Positions 45,240 through 55,087 of a stretch of DNA of 64,000 bases are shown here, one piece after another. The notes under the pieces were generated by a model, which ran no database searches, had not been told where the DNA came from, and worked only from the letters and a program-made list of their open reading frames with translations. The stretch comes from Tolypothrix sp. PCC 7712 (GTDB lineage: Bacteria; Cyanobacteriota; Cyanobacteriia; Cyanobacteriales; Nostocaceae). The stretch's first letter is position 1; every line of letters starts with the position of its first letter. A program made the translations under genes and the position numbers. Location of the stretch: NCBI RefSeq assembly GCF_025860405.1, contig NZ_CP063785.1, forward strand, positions 7,069,390 through 7,133,389, given 5' to 3'.

Positions 45240-46427
45240 ATGGTACAACTATTAGCTAAAGAAGAATCTCAAGATTGGATTTCCATAGCATCTTCTGTAG
45301 CTGCGGAACTGACAGCTACCGCAGTGGAAAGAGACCAAAAAGCCGGACTTCCAGATATAGAAATTCAATTGCTGCGGGAAAGTGGCTTATTACCTTTGGT
45401 AGTACCCAAAGAATATGGCGGTACTGGTGCAACTTGGGCAGAAGCTTTTAAAGTGATTCAACAACTCTCAACAGCAGATGGTTCTATTGGACAGTTGTAT
45501 GGCAATCACCTGAATTTGACTACTTTAGCTCATGTTTCTGGTACAGTAGAGCAAAAATCAAGATATTACCGCGAAACAGCGGAAAAAAATCTCTTTTGGG
45601 CCAATGCCATTAATACACGCGATACTAGGCTAAAAATTACTCCTGAAGGCGAAAATTTTCGGGTTGATGGAGTAAAAAGCTTTGGTACAGGTGTGGCAAT
45701 TGCAGATTTGCGGGTCTTCTCTGCTCTCCAAGATGGTGTAGAAGTGCCCTGGTTGTTTGTCATTCCTAAAGACAGACCAGGAGTAGTTTCTAACCAAGAT
45801 TGGGATAACATCGGACAACGTCGCACAGATAGCGACACATTCACCTTTCATGATGTATTGGTAAAAAAAGATGAAATCCTGGGATATCCTCATCCTACTG
45901 ATAGTGCTTTTGGTACATTTTTGGGAATCATCGCTCAATTAACCAAAACCTACATATATTTAGGGATTGCTGAAGGCGCATTAGCTGCGGCTAAAGAATA
46001 CACCAAAACTCAAACTAGAGCTTGGATTACCTCTGGAGTAGACAGTGCCAGCAAAGACCCGTATATTTTGCGGCATTATGGCGAATTTTGGGCAGAACTG
46101 CAAGCCGCCATTGCTTTGAGCGATCGCACCGCCACCCAAGTGCAACAAGCTTGGGATCAAGGATCTGATTTGACTTTTGAAGAAAGAGGAGAAATTGCAA
46201 TTGCTGTTTTCTCCGCCAAAGCCTTGGTTACCCGTGTGGGATTAAATATTACCAACGGCATCTTTGAAGTCACTGGAACCAGATCCACAGCTACTAAATA
46301 CGGCTTTGACCGCTACTGGCGTGACCTGCGTACCTTTACCCTCCACGATCCAGTAGATTACAAACTCAATCACATTGGTAATTGGTTACTCAATCAAGAG
46401 TTACCAATTATTACTCAATATTCTTGA
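45240..46427 (+). CDS. SfnB-like acyl-CoA dehydrogenase-family flavoprotein
   Basis: A 395-residue protein taken from the ATG at 45240, preceded by GAGAGGGG (a TTG start 12 bases earlier is possible). It has the acyl-CoA dehydrogenase fold: an N-terminal helical domain (LLPLVVPKEYGGTGATWAEAFKVIQQLSTADGSIGQLYGNH), central barrel (FWANAINTRDTRLKITPEGENFRVDGVKSFGTG) and C-terminal helices (GLNITNGIFEVTGTRSTATKYGFDRYWRDLRTFTLHDPVDYKLNHIG). The C-terminal pattern is that of SfnB, DszC and related FMN-dependent sulfur monooxygenases rather than beta-oxidation enzymes. With ssuB and the SfnG-like gene it points to use of organic sulfones or sulfonates as a sulfur source. Confidence 0.85.
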   Translation: MVQLLAKEESQDWISIASSVAAELTATAVERDQKAGLPDIEIQLLRESGLLPLVVPKEYGGTGATWAEAFKVIQQLSTADGSIGQLYGNHLNLTTLAHVSGTVEQKSRYYRETAEKNLFWANAINTRDTRLKITPEGENFRVDGVKSFGTGVAIADLRVFSALQDGVEVPWLFVIPKDRPGVVSNQDWDNIGQRRTDSDTFTFHDVLVKKDEILGYPHPTDSAFGTFLGIIAQLTKTYIYLGIAEGALAAAKEYTKTQTRAWITSGVDSASKDPYILRHYGEFWAELQAAIALSDRTATQVQQAWDQGSDLTFEERGEIAIAVFSAKALVTRVGLNITNGIFEVTGTRSTATKYGFDRYWRDLRTFTLHDPVDYKLNHIGNWLLNQELPIITQYS

Positions 46428-46767
46428 TAGGCTATGGAGCATTGAGTAGTTGTTATTTCTTCCCTACTTCCTTTGCTCCCCAATCCCCAAAAGTTCTTTG
46501 GCTCCAAGATAGTTGCCAATGGGGATCGTTAATTAATTGTGCGATCGGGCGTTGCATATTTGCGGGATGAATTCAGACTTCGGGAAAAAGCTAAAAGTCG
46601 ATTCTTTGCGCCTTTGCGCCTTTGCGTGAGACAAAAATCATCCCATCAATCAGCAACGCCTGCGATCGCCCTAGCAATCACCTGTATCATCAACAAAACT
46701 CAAATATCTACTTCAAAATAGCGTAACGCACCATTTTCCAGGCTGTTCCCTGGGTCGATGAAAAATT
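46428..46767. other. Gene-free 0.34 kb with repeat fragments
   Basis: Convergent spacer between the SfnB-like and kinase genes. It has a TTTGCGCC/TTTGCGCCTTTGCGTGAGAC dispersed repeat (about 46597-46632), a HIP1-like site and no open frame of coding character. No clear terminator hairpin found. Confidence 0.5.
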
Positions 46768-49700
46768 TCACGACTCATTTAGGCTCGCTATAGGTATTTG
46801 AATGATAAACTCAGTTCCTTTTCCTAGAGAGGAATTGCATTCCAGTAACCCAGCGTGTTTATCTACTACAATTTGTCGAGCGATCGCCAATCCTAATCCT
46901 GTGCCTTTACCTACAGCTTTCGTAGTAAATAAATGCTCGAATATCTGCTGTTTTACTTCTGGACTCATCCCCAGAGCATTATCAGCAATAGAAATCTTTA
47001 CATGCTTCTCTTGTAATGAAGTTTTAATGGTAATTTGGTTGGGATTTGCTTGAATTTCTGCCAAACTCCGCCCATTGTTTGCTTCTTCTAAAGCATCAAT
47101 GGCATTTGCTAAAATATTCATAAATACCTGATTTAATTGTCCAGGGAAACATTCAACCTGTGGTAAATTACCATAATCGGTAACCACCTCAATAGCTGGA
47201 CGTTGTTCGTTAGGTTTGAGACGATGTTTCAGAATTAAAATGGTGCTATCGATACCTTCATGGATATTAAAAGGTACTTTGTAATCTTTATCTGCTCGTG
47301 AAAAAGTGCGAAGACTGGTACTAATATTTTTCAGGCGATCGCACGCCATGACCATTGCATCCATCATCTTCGGTAAGTCTTCTTGGATGTAATCTAGGTC
47401 AATTTCTGTGGCGTGGTCAATAATTTCTTCAGTTGGATGAGGTAGAGTTTGCTGATATAAGTTCAGATGTTCGCTAAGATCAGCAATTGTGGGTTTAGCT
47501 TGTTTAAGACTGGCAGAAATAAAACCGAGAGGATTGTTCATTTCATGGGCTACACCTGCTACTAAATTTCCCAAAGCTGACATTTTTTCACTTTGGACAA
47601 TTTGTAATTGAACTTGTTGTAAATCTTCTAGTGCTTGTTGGACTTTTTGATAAAGTCGAGCATTTTCTAAAGAGATGGCTGCTTGGGAGGAAAGTAGATT
47701 AATTACTTGCAAGCGTTCTTGAGTAAATACTCCGCTTGTGAGTGGATTTTCTAGATAGAGAATACCCACTAAATTTCCTTGGTTAATAATTGGTGTGCAT
47801 AATACACTTTTTGGTTGATGCGTGAGTATATATTCGCTAATTAGCCCAGCAATCTCTATTTGACAATTATCTATAACAATAGGTAATTGGGTATTTTTGA
47901 CATAATTGATAATTTTTATAGGTACATCTTCACAGATATCTAGTAATTGTAATTCAAGGATTGTTTGGATTTCACTTTGAGAATTAATAGAAGTGATTGC
48001 TCGGATTTTCCAAGTATCTTCTTGGGGAAGAATTAAGACAGATTTTGTTGCGCCCGAGTTTTCTAAGATAATTTTTGTGAGACTAGTAAGGAGTTCATCT
48101 AATTCGATACTACTAGAAATAGTTTGAGCCGCTTTTAGTACGCTGGTAAAATCTAGAATTTCAGAAATATTGCTGCTACTAGCCGTGGAACTATGAGCAG
48201 ATGAAGATGTTTTACGAAAGACAATGGTGGAAATTGTTTCCCAGGGATTAGGGTTAATTCGTCTTTGTTGCAGTATGGGTTTTAGTAGCTGGGGATAGCG
48301 TGTTTCTAGGTCATCGGTTTTGGCTAAACTACCCCAACGGCTATAACAATAATAGGCTTGTTGCATATATCCTGCGGCAACAGTTTCTTTTCCCCAGTCA
48401 AGGTAGAATTTAGCCGCTAGTTCGTTGGCTAAGGCTTCTTCTTGAGTGAAGCCGTTGCTGTTGGCAAGAGAAATAGCGCGATCATAATAATCTCCAGCTT
48501 CATATTTGCTTTCTAAAACTCGATATTTTTCTGCATTGACTAGGTTGAATTTATGTAAATAATTCATCGGGGCGTGACTAGCCCAAACTTCCATTTTTTC
48601 CTGATTAGTTTGAACTTTTTCTAGAATTGCTGGTTGCTCAGAAAGTGGAACTCTAGAATACAAAGCTAATCTTACTAAAGAATCATAAAAATAAAATAGA
48701 GGCACAACAACCAGTCCAGTAACTCCTCCTAGAGATTGTTCTGCCATTTCCGCATTATTTAAGGCTTTTTCATAGTCATTGAATAAATAATTAATGAATA
48801 GTTTATTGACAAACAGGTGATTAATTGTATATAAATCATTAGCTTTTTGATGAATATTCAGCATAGTTTCTTCATCATAAGCCTTACCCACTAACTTATC
48901 TAAATGTTCGGATTTTCCCTGGAGGTTTAAAACAGTTTGGTAATAAATTGAACTCCAATAAAAAGCAACTTGTTGCTTGATTTTCTGCAAAGAATCAACA
49001 TAAACGCTAAAATCTTTTTCCAGATTTTCTAGTTCCTTACCTAACCAAAAAGAATGAACTGGATAAATATAAGCACAATAACCAGCATATTCAAGGTCGC
49101 CTGTTTCTAGCCCTGTAGAATAACCTTCGAGCGCAGGTGATAATGTGTCCTTAATATGCTGTTGCCAATGGGCTATGTGAGCATTAACAACGGTCAATAT
49201 CTTTGCTTTTAGTTCTGAGGAATTAAATTTGGATAATATGCCCAAAGCTAATTTCCCAAATTCACAGCCAGCATTAATATCACTAAAGGCTCCACAAAGC
49301 AGCAATCCATACAAACTATAACCATAGGCAGAAACGGGAGTATTACCGTATTTAATCGATAACTGCACCATTGCAAAAGTAATTAAGGGAACCATCACCG
49401 GATCGCTTTGAAAAGCCGCAGGTAGGACTCGCATTAAAATTTTCATCGCTGCGATGTTTTCTGGTTTTGTCATTATCGGTAAATGAACTAATTCTGCGAT
49501 GGATTTACCTTGTAAATTGTCAATAACTTGCTGTAAACCTTGTTGAATATCTAAGGGTGTTGGTTGTTCAGGAAATTGAATCCCTAATTGTTGTAAAATT
49601 GAACGGGCAATTTGGATTCCTTCTATTTGTTTGCTTTGCATAATGCAAGCAGTAATCTGAATTTCGTAGATAAAAACCTGATCTAGTAATGTTTTGGCAT

Positions 49701-52218
49701 TTCGCAGAATAATTTCTGTTAGCTGTTGCATCTGCTCAAAATTACCACTTAAATAAGCAGCTTCAGCAACTAATGTATGTAATTCTAATGTTAGTTGATA
49801 TTGCTTTTCCCAGCTATCTTCGCAGAGTAATTCTAACCCAATTAGCGAATATTCCACAGCCGCAGTATAAGCAGTTGCCGCTTTGGCTTTTGTGCCAGCA
49901 ATGAGATTTAATTGCGCTAATTGATTTCGTTCTTGGATATCGTCAATTAATATCCTACCAATATTTAATTGATTGACAATATCAAAAATCTGTTCTGCTT
50001 GTTTGGCTGGGGGAATGCTTTGTAAAAGCGTAGGTGTAGCCTGCAGTAGACATCGCCCAATTTGTAAATGAGTCTTTTGTCTGTCTGCTTCCTGAATCAG
50101 AGAATAAGCTGCTTGCTGAATACGGTCATGTAAAAATTTATATTTAAATATGTAGCGATCGCTAATTTTTAGTTGAGTTTTTTCTTCAGCATCTTGATAA
50201 AACTTATAAACCGCACTTTGGGGCAAAATAAAATCTGACTGCAAAGCTTTCCACAAAGACGCAGCAGTTTCTACTGCCGATAATTGGCAAACAATTGACA
50301 ATGTTTTTAAATCAAAAGAGTTGCCAATACAAGCAGCATATTTTAATACTTGCTGTGTCGATTCTGGTAGTTTTCGTAATTGAAATACCATAAACTCAAC
50401 AACATCGGAGGTGAGGGTTTGCTGATTTATTTGAGAGATATCACATTCCCAGCATCCTTCTCTCCAATTAAAATCAATTAATCCATCTTCATGTAATGAC
50501 TTAAGAAACTGTGTAGCAAAAAAAGGATTACCTTGTGTTTTGCGATAAATTAACTGTGAAAGTGGAACTGCCAAATCTTCTGTACACTTTAATGTCTCAA
50601 CTACAAGTTGATTTAATGTCGAGCGGCTCAGAGGTTGGAGGGTGAGTGTATTCACTATCGCCCCCGCGTTGTTAATGCCATTTAAGGTTATGATTAACGG
50701 ATGAGCGTTCGATACCTCATTATCTCTATATGCACCAATTAAGAGTAAATATCCTTGATTTGTTTCTGCTATTAATAATTGAATTAACTTCAAGGAAGCA
50801 AAATCAGCCCATTGTAAATCATCCAAAAATATTACTAAAGGATGTTCTTTACTTGTAAATAGTTGTAAAAACTTCTGGAATAATAAATTAAATCTATTTT
50901 GAGCCGCAGTACCGGATAATTCTGTTGCAGGTGGTTGTTGACCAATAATTCTTTCTAATTCAGGAATGACATCAATAATCACCTGTCCATCGTTGCCTAA
51001 TGCCTGAATAATTTTACTTTTCCATTGTTGGATTTGAGCATCACTTTCAGCGAGTAATTGCCCCATCAAATCCCGAAATGCTTGGACAAATGCTGAAAAA
51101 GGAATATTTCGATTAAATTGATCAAATTTGCCTTTAATAAAATATCCCCGTTGTTTAACAATGGGTTTATGAACTTCGTTAACTACGACAGTTTTACCAA
51201 TACCAGAAAACCCAGCAACTAACATGAGTTCGCTGTCACCCTCAGAAACTCTGGCAAATGCTGCTAATAGCTGCTCAACTTCCTTTTCTCTACCATATAA
51301 TTTTTCCGGGATGAGAAAGCGATCGCAAATATCCCGCTTACCAATTTCAAAATCATGAATCTCCCCGGTTTCTGTGATTTGTTCTAAACATTTTTCTAAA
51401 TCATGCTTTAATCCTAAGGCACTCTGATAGCGGTCTTCCGCATTTTTCGCCATCAGTTTCATCACAATATCTGACAGTACTGGCGGAATCTCTTCCCTGT
51501 TCCCTAATACCGCAGGCATTTTAGCAATGTGACTATGTACCAACTCCATCAGATCTGCTGATTGAAATGGTAATTGACCCGTTAATAATTCGTAAAAAGT
51601 TACACCTAAAGAATAAAAATCAGTGCGATAATCAATCACCCGATTCATTCTCCCCGTTTGTTCGGGTGATAGATAGAATATTGTTCCTTCCAAAACTTGA
51701 GGATTTTTTAGGGATTCGGTTTCTCTAGGTAGTAAGGAAGCAATACTAAAATCTATTAATTTAACTTGTTTTGTTTCGGGATTAATTAAAATATTGGCGG
51801 GTTTAATATCTTTATGAATAATTTTATGATGATAGAGAAAATCTAAGGTATCGCACAGAGAGATAGCAATTGGTAAAAATTCCTGTAGAGGCGTTATCTG
51901 TAAAGTCTGATGGCTGAAATAATCCTTAAGGGAAATTCCCCCAAAGTCCTCCATCACCAATATATAAGAATTTTGGTAAGTTTCTAAGCTATAGGTTTGG
52001 ATGATTCCTCGGAAGTCAAGATTTTTGGCAATAGTATATTGATTACGAAATTGTACCAGCTCGCTAAAGCTAGGATAAGAATTTTTCAGCAGTTTGATGA
52101 CTACTCTTAAGGAATCTTGTTCTCGGATGGCTCGATATACCAAAGTCTTTGAACCATCATAAATGATTTCTTTGACTTGATATCCGGGAATAATAACTTG
52201 AGTGCTAACCATACTCAT
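46768..52218 (-). CDS. Giant hybrid kinase: Ser/Thr kinase-AAA ATPase-GAF-histidine kinase
   Basis: About 1816 residues from the ATG at 52218 (another Met is two codons on). An upstream extension of the frame to 52410 overlaps the divergent gene and shows no homology. Domains: Hanks-type Ser/Thr kinase 10-280 with VIKLL lysine and HKDIKPANI catalytic loop (about 132); AAA/ORC-like ATPase with GFSGIGKT (about 333) and VIFLDDLQWAD; a long helical-repeat (TPR-like) middle to about 1250; GAF about 1370-1500; HisKA with the phospho-accepting His in VAHEMNNPLG (about 1556); HATPase_c with NILANAIDAL and GTGLGLA to the end. This is the HstK architecture known from Anabaena and Nostoc. No response regulator gene is adjacent. 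The signal sensed is unknown. Confidence 0.93.
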   Translation of the reverse strand: MSMVSTQVIIPGYQVKEIIYDGSKTLVYRAIREQDSLRVVIKLLKNSYPSFSELVQFRNQYTIAKNLDFRGIIQTYSLETYQNSYILVMEDFGGISLKDYFSHQTLQITPLQEFLPIAISLCDTLDFLYHHKIIHKDIKPANILINPETKQVKLIDFSIASLLPRETESLKNPQVLEGTIFYLSPEQTGRMNRVIDYRTDFYSLGVTFYELLTGQLPFQSADLMELVHSHIAKMPAVLGNREEIPPVLSDIVMKLMAKNAEDRYQSALGLKHDLEKCLEQITETGEIHDFEIGKRDICDRFLIPEKLYGREKEVEQLLAAFARVSEGDSELMLVAGFSGIGKTVVVNEVHKPIVKQRGYFIKGKFDQFNRNIPFSAFVQAFRDLMGQLLAESDAQIQQWKSKIIQALGNDGQVIIDVIPELERIIGQQPPATELSGTAAQNRFNLLFQKFLQLFTSKEHPLVIFLDDLQWADFASLKLIQLLIAETNQGYLLLIGAYRDNEVSNAHPLIITLNGINNAGAIVNTLTLQPLSRSTLNQLVVETLKCTEDLAVPLSQLIYRKTQGNPFFATQFLKSLHEDGLIDFNWREGCWECDISQINQQTLTSDVVEFMVFQLRKLPESTQQVLKYAACIGNSFDLKTLSIVCQLSAVETAASLWKALQSDFILPQSAVYKFYQDAEEKTQLKISDRYIFKYKFLHDRIQQAAYSLIQEADRQKTHLQIGRCLLQATPTLLQSIPPAKQAEQIFDIVNQLNIGRILIDDIQERNQLAQLNLIAGTKAKAATAYTAAVEYSLIGLELLCEDSWEKQYQLTLELHTLVAEAAYLSGNFEQMQQLTEIILRNAKTLLDQVFIYEIQITACIMQSKQIEGIQIARSILQQLGIQFPEQPTPLDIQQGLQQVIDNLQGKSIAELVHLPIMTKPENIAAMKILMRVLPAAFQSDPVMVPLITFAMVQLSIKYGNTPVSAYGYSLYGLLLCGAFSDINAGCEFGKLALGILSKFNSSELKAKILTVVNAHIAHWQQHIKDTLSPALEGYSTGLETGDLEYAGYCAYIYPVHSFWLGKELENLEKDFSVYVDSLQKIKQQVAFYWSSIYYQTVLNLQGKSEHLDKLVGKAYDEETMLNIHQKANDLYTINHLFVNKLFINYLFNDYEKALNNAEMAEQSLGGVTGLVVVPLFYFYDSLVRLALYSRVPLSEQPAILEKVQTNQEKMEVWASHAPMNYLHKFNLVNAEKYRVLESKYEAGDYYDRAISLANSNGFTQEEALANELAAKFYLDWGKETVAAGYMQQAYYCYSRWGSLAKTDDLETRYPQLLKPILQQRRINPNPWETISTIVFRKTSSSAHSSTASSSNISEILDFTSVLKAAQTISSSIELDELLTSLTKIILENSGATKSVLILPQEDTWKIRAITSINSQSEIQTILELQLLDICEDVPIKIINYVKNTQLPIVIDNCQIEIAGLISEYILTHQPKSVLCTPIINQGNLVGILYLENPLTSGVFTQERLQVINLLSSQAAISLENARLYQKVQQALEDLQQVQLQIVQSEKMSALGNLVAGVAHEMNNPLGFISASLKQAKPTIADLSEHLNLYQQTLPHPTEEIIDHATEIDLDYIQEDLPKMMDAMVMACDRLKNISTSLRTFSRADKDYKVPFNIHEGIDSTILILKHRLKPNEQRPAIEVVTDYGNLPQVECFPGQLNQVFMNILANAIDALEEANNGRSLAEIQANPNQITIKTSLQEKHVKISIADNALGMSPEVKQQIFEHLFTTKAVGKGTGLGLAIARQIVVDKHAGLLECNSSLGKGTEFIIQIPIASLNES

Positions 52219-52361
52219 TGTATATTTGCGAGTTTCGCATTTAGTATTCCCAAATATGCAACAGTATTTAGCATTGCTGTAAAAACATTGACATCTATCA
52301 TTTAGATGGGCAATTCCAGGTAACACAATTGGTAATGACTTACGTAGGGTAGCAAAATTAA

Positions 52362-52955
52362 ATGAAAAAAAACAAATCTCAGAGATTGATGAGTTTTCCG
52401 GGTATGACAACCTTAATAGCAGTGATTGCTACTGTACTAGTACTACTAGGGGGGACATTTGAATTTGCTTTTGCGTCACAACCTAATGCTCAATTAGATA
52501 TTGAAAAATTGACGGTTTGCTACGCTTTGGGAACAGATGCAATTGGGAGAGGAGATCTCCAAGGAGGAAAGAATATTTATCCGGACTGCTTTACACCGAA
52601 TGCAACGATTACAGCAGTTTTCCCTGATGGAACCACCCAGACATATATCGGCACCAATGCTTGGGCGGATTTTGTTTATGCTGTATTCCAAGGGAATGGC
52701 TATGTAGCTACCCAGCATTTGATAGGTACAATCAACATTAACGTTAATGGTAATAATGCAACGATGACTTCCTATCTCCATGCGACTCACAAACGTTCTG
52801 ATACAAGCATTGATGTTGCTAATGGTACTTATGAAGATGAAGTTATCCAACAAAATGGGCGTTGGAAAATTCGCCGTCGCACACTGAAACTCATCACTTT
52901 CTTAAACCTTTCTTCTCCTCCTAGTTCTCAGCGTTTAATGATGCCTTCAAACTAG
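52362..52955 (+). CDS. Secreted SnoaL-like (NTF2 fold) protein
   Basis: A 197-residue protein with an N-terminal signal or membrane anchor (residues 14-38, TTLIAVIATVLVLLGGTFEFAFA) and a domain of the SnoaL/NTF2 type: IEKLTVCYALGTDAIGRGDLQGGKNIYPDCFTPNATITAVFPDG, then THKRSDTSIDVANGTYEDEVIQQNGRWKIRRRTLKL. The Tyr, Asp and WKI(R)xR landmarks of SnoaL_4 proteins are present. This fold serves many small-molecule enzymes and binding proteins; function here is unknown. It is divergent from the giant kinase with a 143-base spacer. Confidence 0.8.
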   Translation: MKKNKSQRLMSFPGMTTLIAVIATVLVLLGGTFEFAFASQPNAQLDIEKLTVCYALGTDAIGRGDLQGGKNIYPDCFTPNATITAVFPDGTTQTYIGTNAWADFVYAVFQGNGYVATQHLIGTININVNGNNATMTSYLHATHKRSDTSIDVANGTYEDEVIQQNGRWKIRRRTLKLITFLNLSSPPSSQRLMMPSN

Positions 52956-53125
52956 GTTAATTTTTAGGTAACTCCAAAACATAAATTATTCCGCTTAAAG
53001 TCGTTGACTGTGGAATGTCAGCAATAACAATGGAAGATTTTTTGAATTGAAAGTACCTGATTGTCGTCATGGTAATAGTGATTGTAAATCATTTACTTAT
53101 TGCCATTACTGACGAAGCGATTTGA

Positions 53126-53224
53126 GTTTGGGGAAAAGGAGAAAGGGTAAAGGTTAAAGGTTTTTTCTTCCCCTTTTACCCTTCCCCTTTTACCCTTCCC
53201 CTTTTACCCTTAACCGACAAGTAT
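53126..53224. repeat. Purine/pyrimidine inverted repeat, copy 2
   Basis: Same ends and same order as the copy at 22775-22860 (GTTTGGGGAAAAGG... to ...TTAACCGACAAGTAT), but the pyrimidine arm has an extra CCCTTCCCCTTTTA unit. It lies between two convergent genes and could act as a two-way terminator. Confidence 0.75.
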
Positions 53225-53235
53225 CAAGAATACCT

Positions 53236-54195
53236 TTAATCACAGCAGAAACGGTTTAGTCTGGTACAAAAATGATGGCGTAGCAATTTTTTATTGATAT
53301 CAGCTTGCTTCTCTTCAAATACTATGAAATGCTTCACTAGTTCTAAACAGCGCCGCTTGTCAAAAATTCCTTGAATTACTATCTCTAGTTCAGTTTCTCC
53401 TGTGGCGGAGAAATCTTCACCATCAATACTGTGCCAAGGTAAAAACTCTTGCCAATCAGAGGTTACAGTTCCTACTCGTGCTTGACTTCCACAAGCAATA
53501 ACTACAAATGCATTGTAGGTAAACAGTGTTGGTATCTGTTGTTTGTAAACTTGCAACCGTTGATAAGCTTGCTTGAGGCTAGTTTTTTGATTGTTGGGGT
53601 CAGTCCAGACAATTACTGCTAAAGGTATTCCATTAATAAAGACCACCACATCTAAATTGTGAGTATAATTGCCCTCAACAATCGTACATGGATGTATGAC
53701 TAACCAATCGTTATTATGCAGATTTAATGGATCGAGCAGCCAGAGTTGATCGTTTACTATTTGCCCATCTTTGGGGTAACTAATTTCAATACCATCTGTT
53801 AAGAGTTTATGGTAGCGACGGTTATTTTCAACTAATAGACAATTATTTTTGGCAGTTAACTGAGAAATGGTATCTGCGATCGCAGACAATGGTATTGTCG
53901 GGTTAATTCTCTGCAAAGCCTTCAACAGGCGATCGCGCAAAATTACTTCACTATTACTATAACGTTGTGCTGGATGTCTAACACAATCAATGTCTGACTG
54001 CAAAAGCACTGTGTAGCCAATTACCTCGAACCAAGTTAAACAATGCTGCTGTAGGGTATACCAACCCAAAGAATTGCGAACTGGAAAGGTGAATAGTCGC
54101 GCTGCAATGGTTGGTGCGAGATGCAAGCGCTGACGCAACTTTCTGTCCTGGCTGCTGGCTTTGAGTGTTACTATTCTTGGCTGTGCTGGATTCAT
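53236..54195 (-). pseudogene. Remnant of type I restriction HsdR, N-terminal domain only, nuclease motif altered
   Basis: The 319-residue frame matches the HsdR_N domain: GYTVLLQSDIDCVRHPAQRYSNSEVILRDRLLKALQRINPTIP, NNRRYHKLLTDGIEI, NNDWLVIHPCTIVEGNYTHNLDVVVFINGIPLAVIVWTDPNNQ. In active HsdR the last segment reads DxxxFxNGLPLxxxELKNP; here the Asp is kept but Glu and Lys of the PD-ExK site are Val and Thr (VIVWTDP). The protein ends at FEEKQADINKKLLRHH, where HsdR would continue for some 600 residues of helicase. No hsdM or hsdS is near. It is probably a decayed gene, though the frame is intact for 319 codons and a retained binding role cannot be excluded. Confidence 0.78.
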
Positions 54196-54533
54196 CAGCA
54201 GAGAAGCAGTGATTTTGTAATGAATACAAATGCTAGGTATTAGCCCTCAAGGAGCATATACTGGTTACCTAGTAATTATCAAAGCTGAAATCGATTATTT
54301 AAATTGTATCGGTTGTGCCAGTTTTACCAGTTAAGTTGGTAAAAATCTTCATAACTACTATTTCTGCAAGTTTTCGCATTGAAAATTAACTAACGCAAGT
54401 AAAATTGCAAGATGTATGCTATGCTTTACATATAGGGAATCAAGAACGTAAATCACCAAAGATGGATTCTAGAAGAGGCACTGGAATCTCCATGCTTGTT
54501 ATGTGATGAGACGACATTTTGTGAGTTAACCAA

Positions 54534-54651
54534 TCGTTTGATGAACTGATGGTCATGTTCCGCAACATTCTGGAGGATTGCGGAAACAATGGATCTGTAG
54601 CAGACTCGGAGTTATGGGGATACCTCCATCTGCTTGCAGTTCATCAATCGA
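54534..54651 (+). ncRNA. Candidate structured RNA (three-way junction); family not recognised
   Basis: A 118-base stretch that can close with a long outer helix: 54534-54548 pairs with 54637-54651, 14 pairs with one mismatch (core TTGATGAACTG with CAGTTCATCAA). Inside are a perfect 8-bp hairpin (TTCCGCAA 54558-54565 with TTGCGGAA 54578-54585) and a second hairpin (GCAGA 54600-54604 with TCTGC 54629-54633, continued by GGAG/CTCC). That is more ordered pairing than chance easily gives. It could be an RNA, a leader element for the downstream gene, or a transposon-derived inverted repeat; the strand is assumed. Confidence 0.4.
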
Positions 54652-54711
54652 CTTGGAATCACAGCATTCTATAGAAAGGGATACCGCTATCGAGTCAGTC
54701 AAAAGATGGAA

Positions 54712-54731
54712 AGACGCGATTAATTGTGTCT
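54712..54731. repeat. Diverged copy of the AGACGCGATT palindrome
   Basis: AGACGCGATT-AATTGTGTCT; differs from the perfect palindrome at 1307-1326 by two C-to-T changes that keep G-U pairing in RNA. Confidence 0.75.
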
Positions 54732-55087
54732 ATACTTAGTAGTCTTGCAAACTAGCAAACAGATGAAGAGTTTTGTAATTGTCACCCTCGGACTTCCGTG
54801 AGATTTACTTAAAGGGTGGCGAAATTTTGTCATAGTTAAAATTAGCGATCGCTATCTCTAAAAGTGACCATATTTTTTGTAAATGACTGAGTTAAAGTCA
54901 GCAATAAAATATGGTAATTGCTCTATTTGTAGTATTTACTGCGAAATCTCCCAATAATTTCTCTTCTACTCCCTGGCTGTTATAGGACTTGGGAGACATT
55001 CTTTTCAGCTAACAAAACTACTCTATTGCTGGCGTAATCACTAATTAATTTCTCAACACTTACTGAATGATTGTGAGGTAACAATTT

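Larger units (their letters stand above)
54196..55087. other. Gene-free 0.89 kb upstream of the ModA-like gene
   Basis: Holds the base-paired element at 54534-54651, a repeat hairpin at 54712-54731, and a small CACCCT/AGGGTG pairing at about 54781-54830. No frame here looks coding. The GTGAGGTAA ribosome region of the next gene is at its right end. Confidence 0.6.

Noticed and set aside
46382..46721. Two short + strand frames after the SfnB-like gene
   Set aside because: Overlap the gene end and dispersed repeats; no homology and no ribosome site.
52219..52410. N-terminal extension of the giant kinase
   Set aside because: It overlaps the divergent SnoaL-like gene, is Cys-rich and unlike kinase N termini.
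54440..54740. Decayed transposase gene
   Set aside because: No transposase motif in any frame; the base-paired element is listed as a candidate RNA instead.
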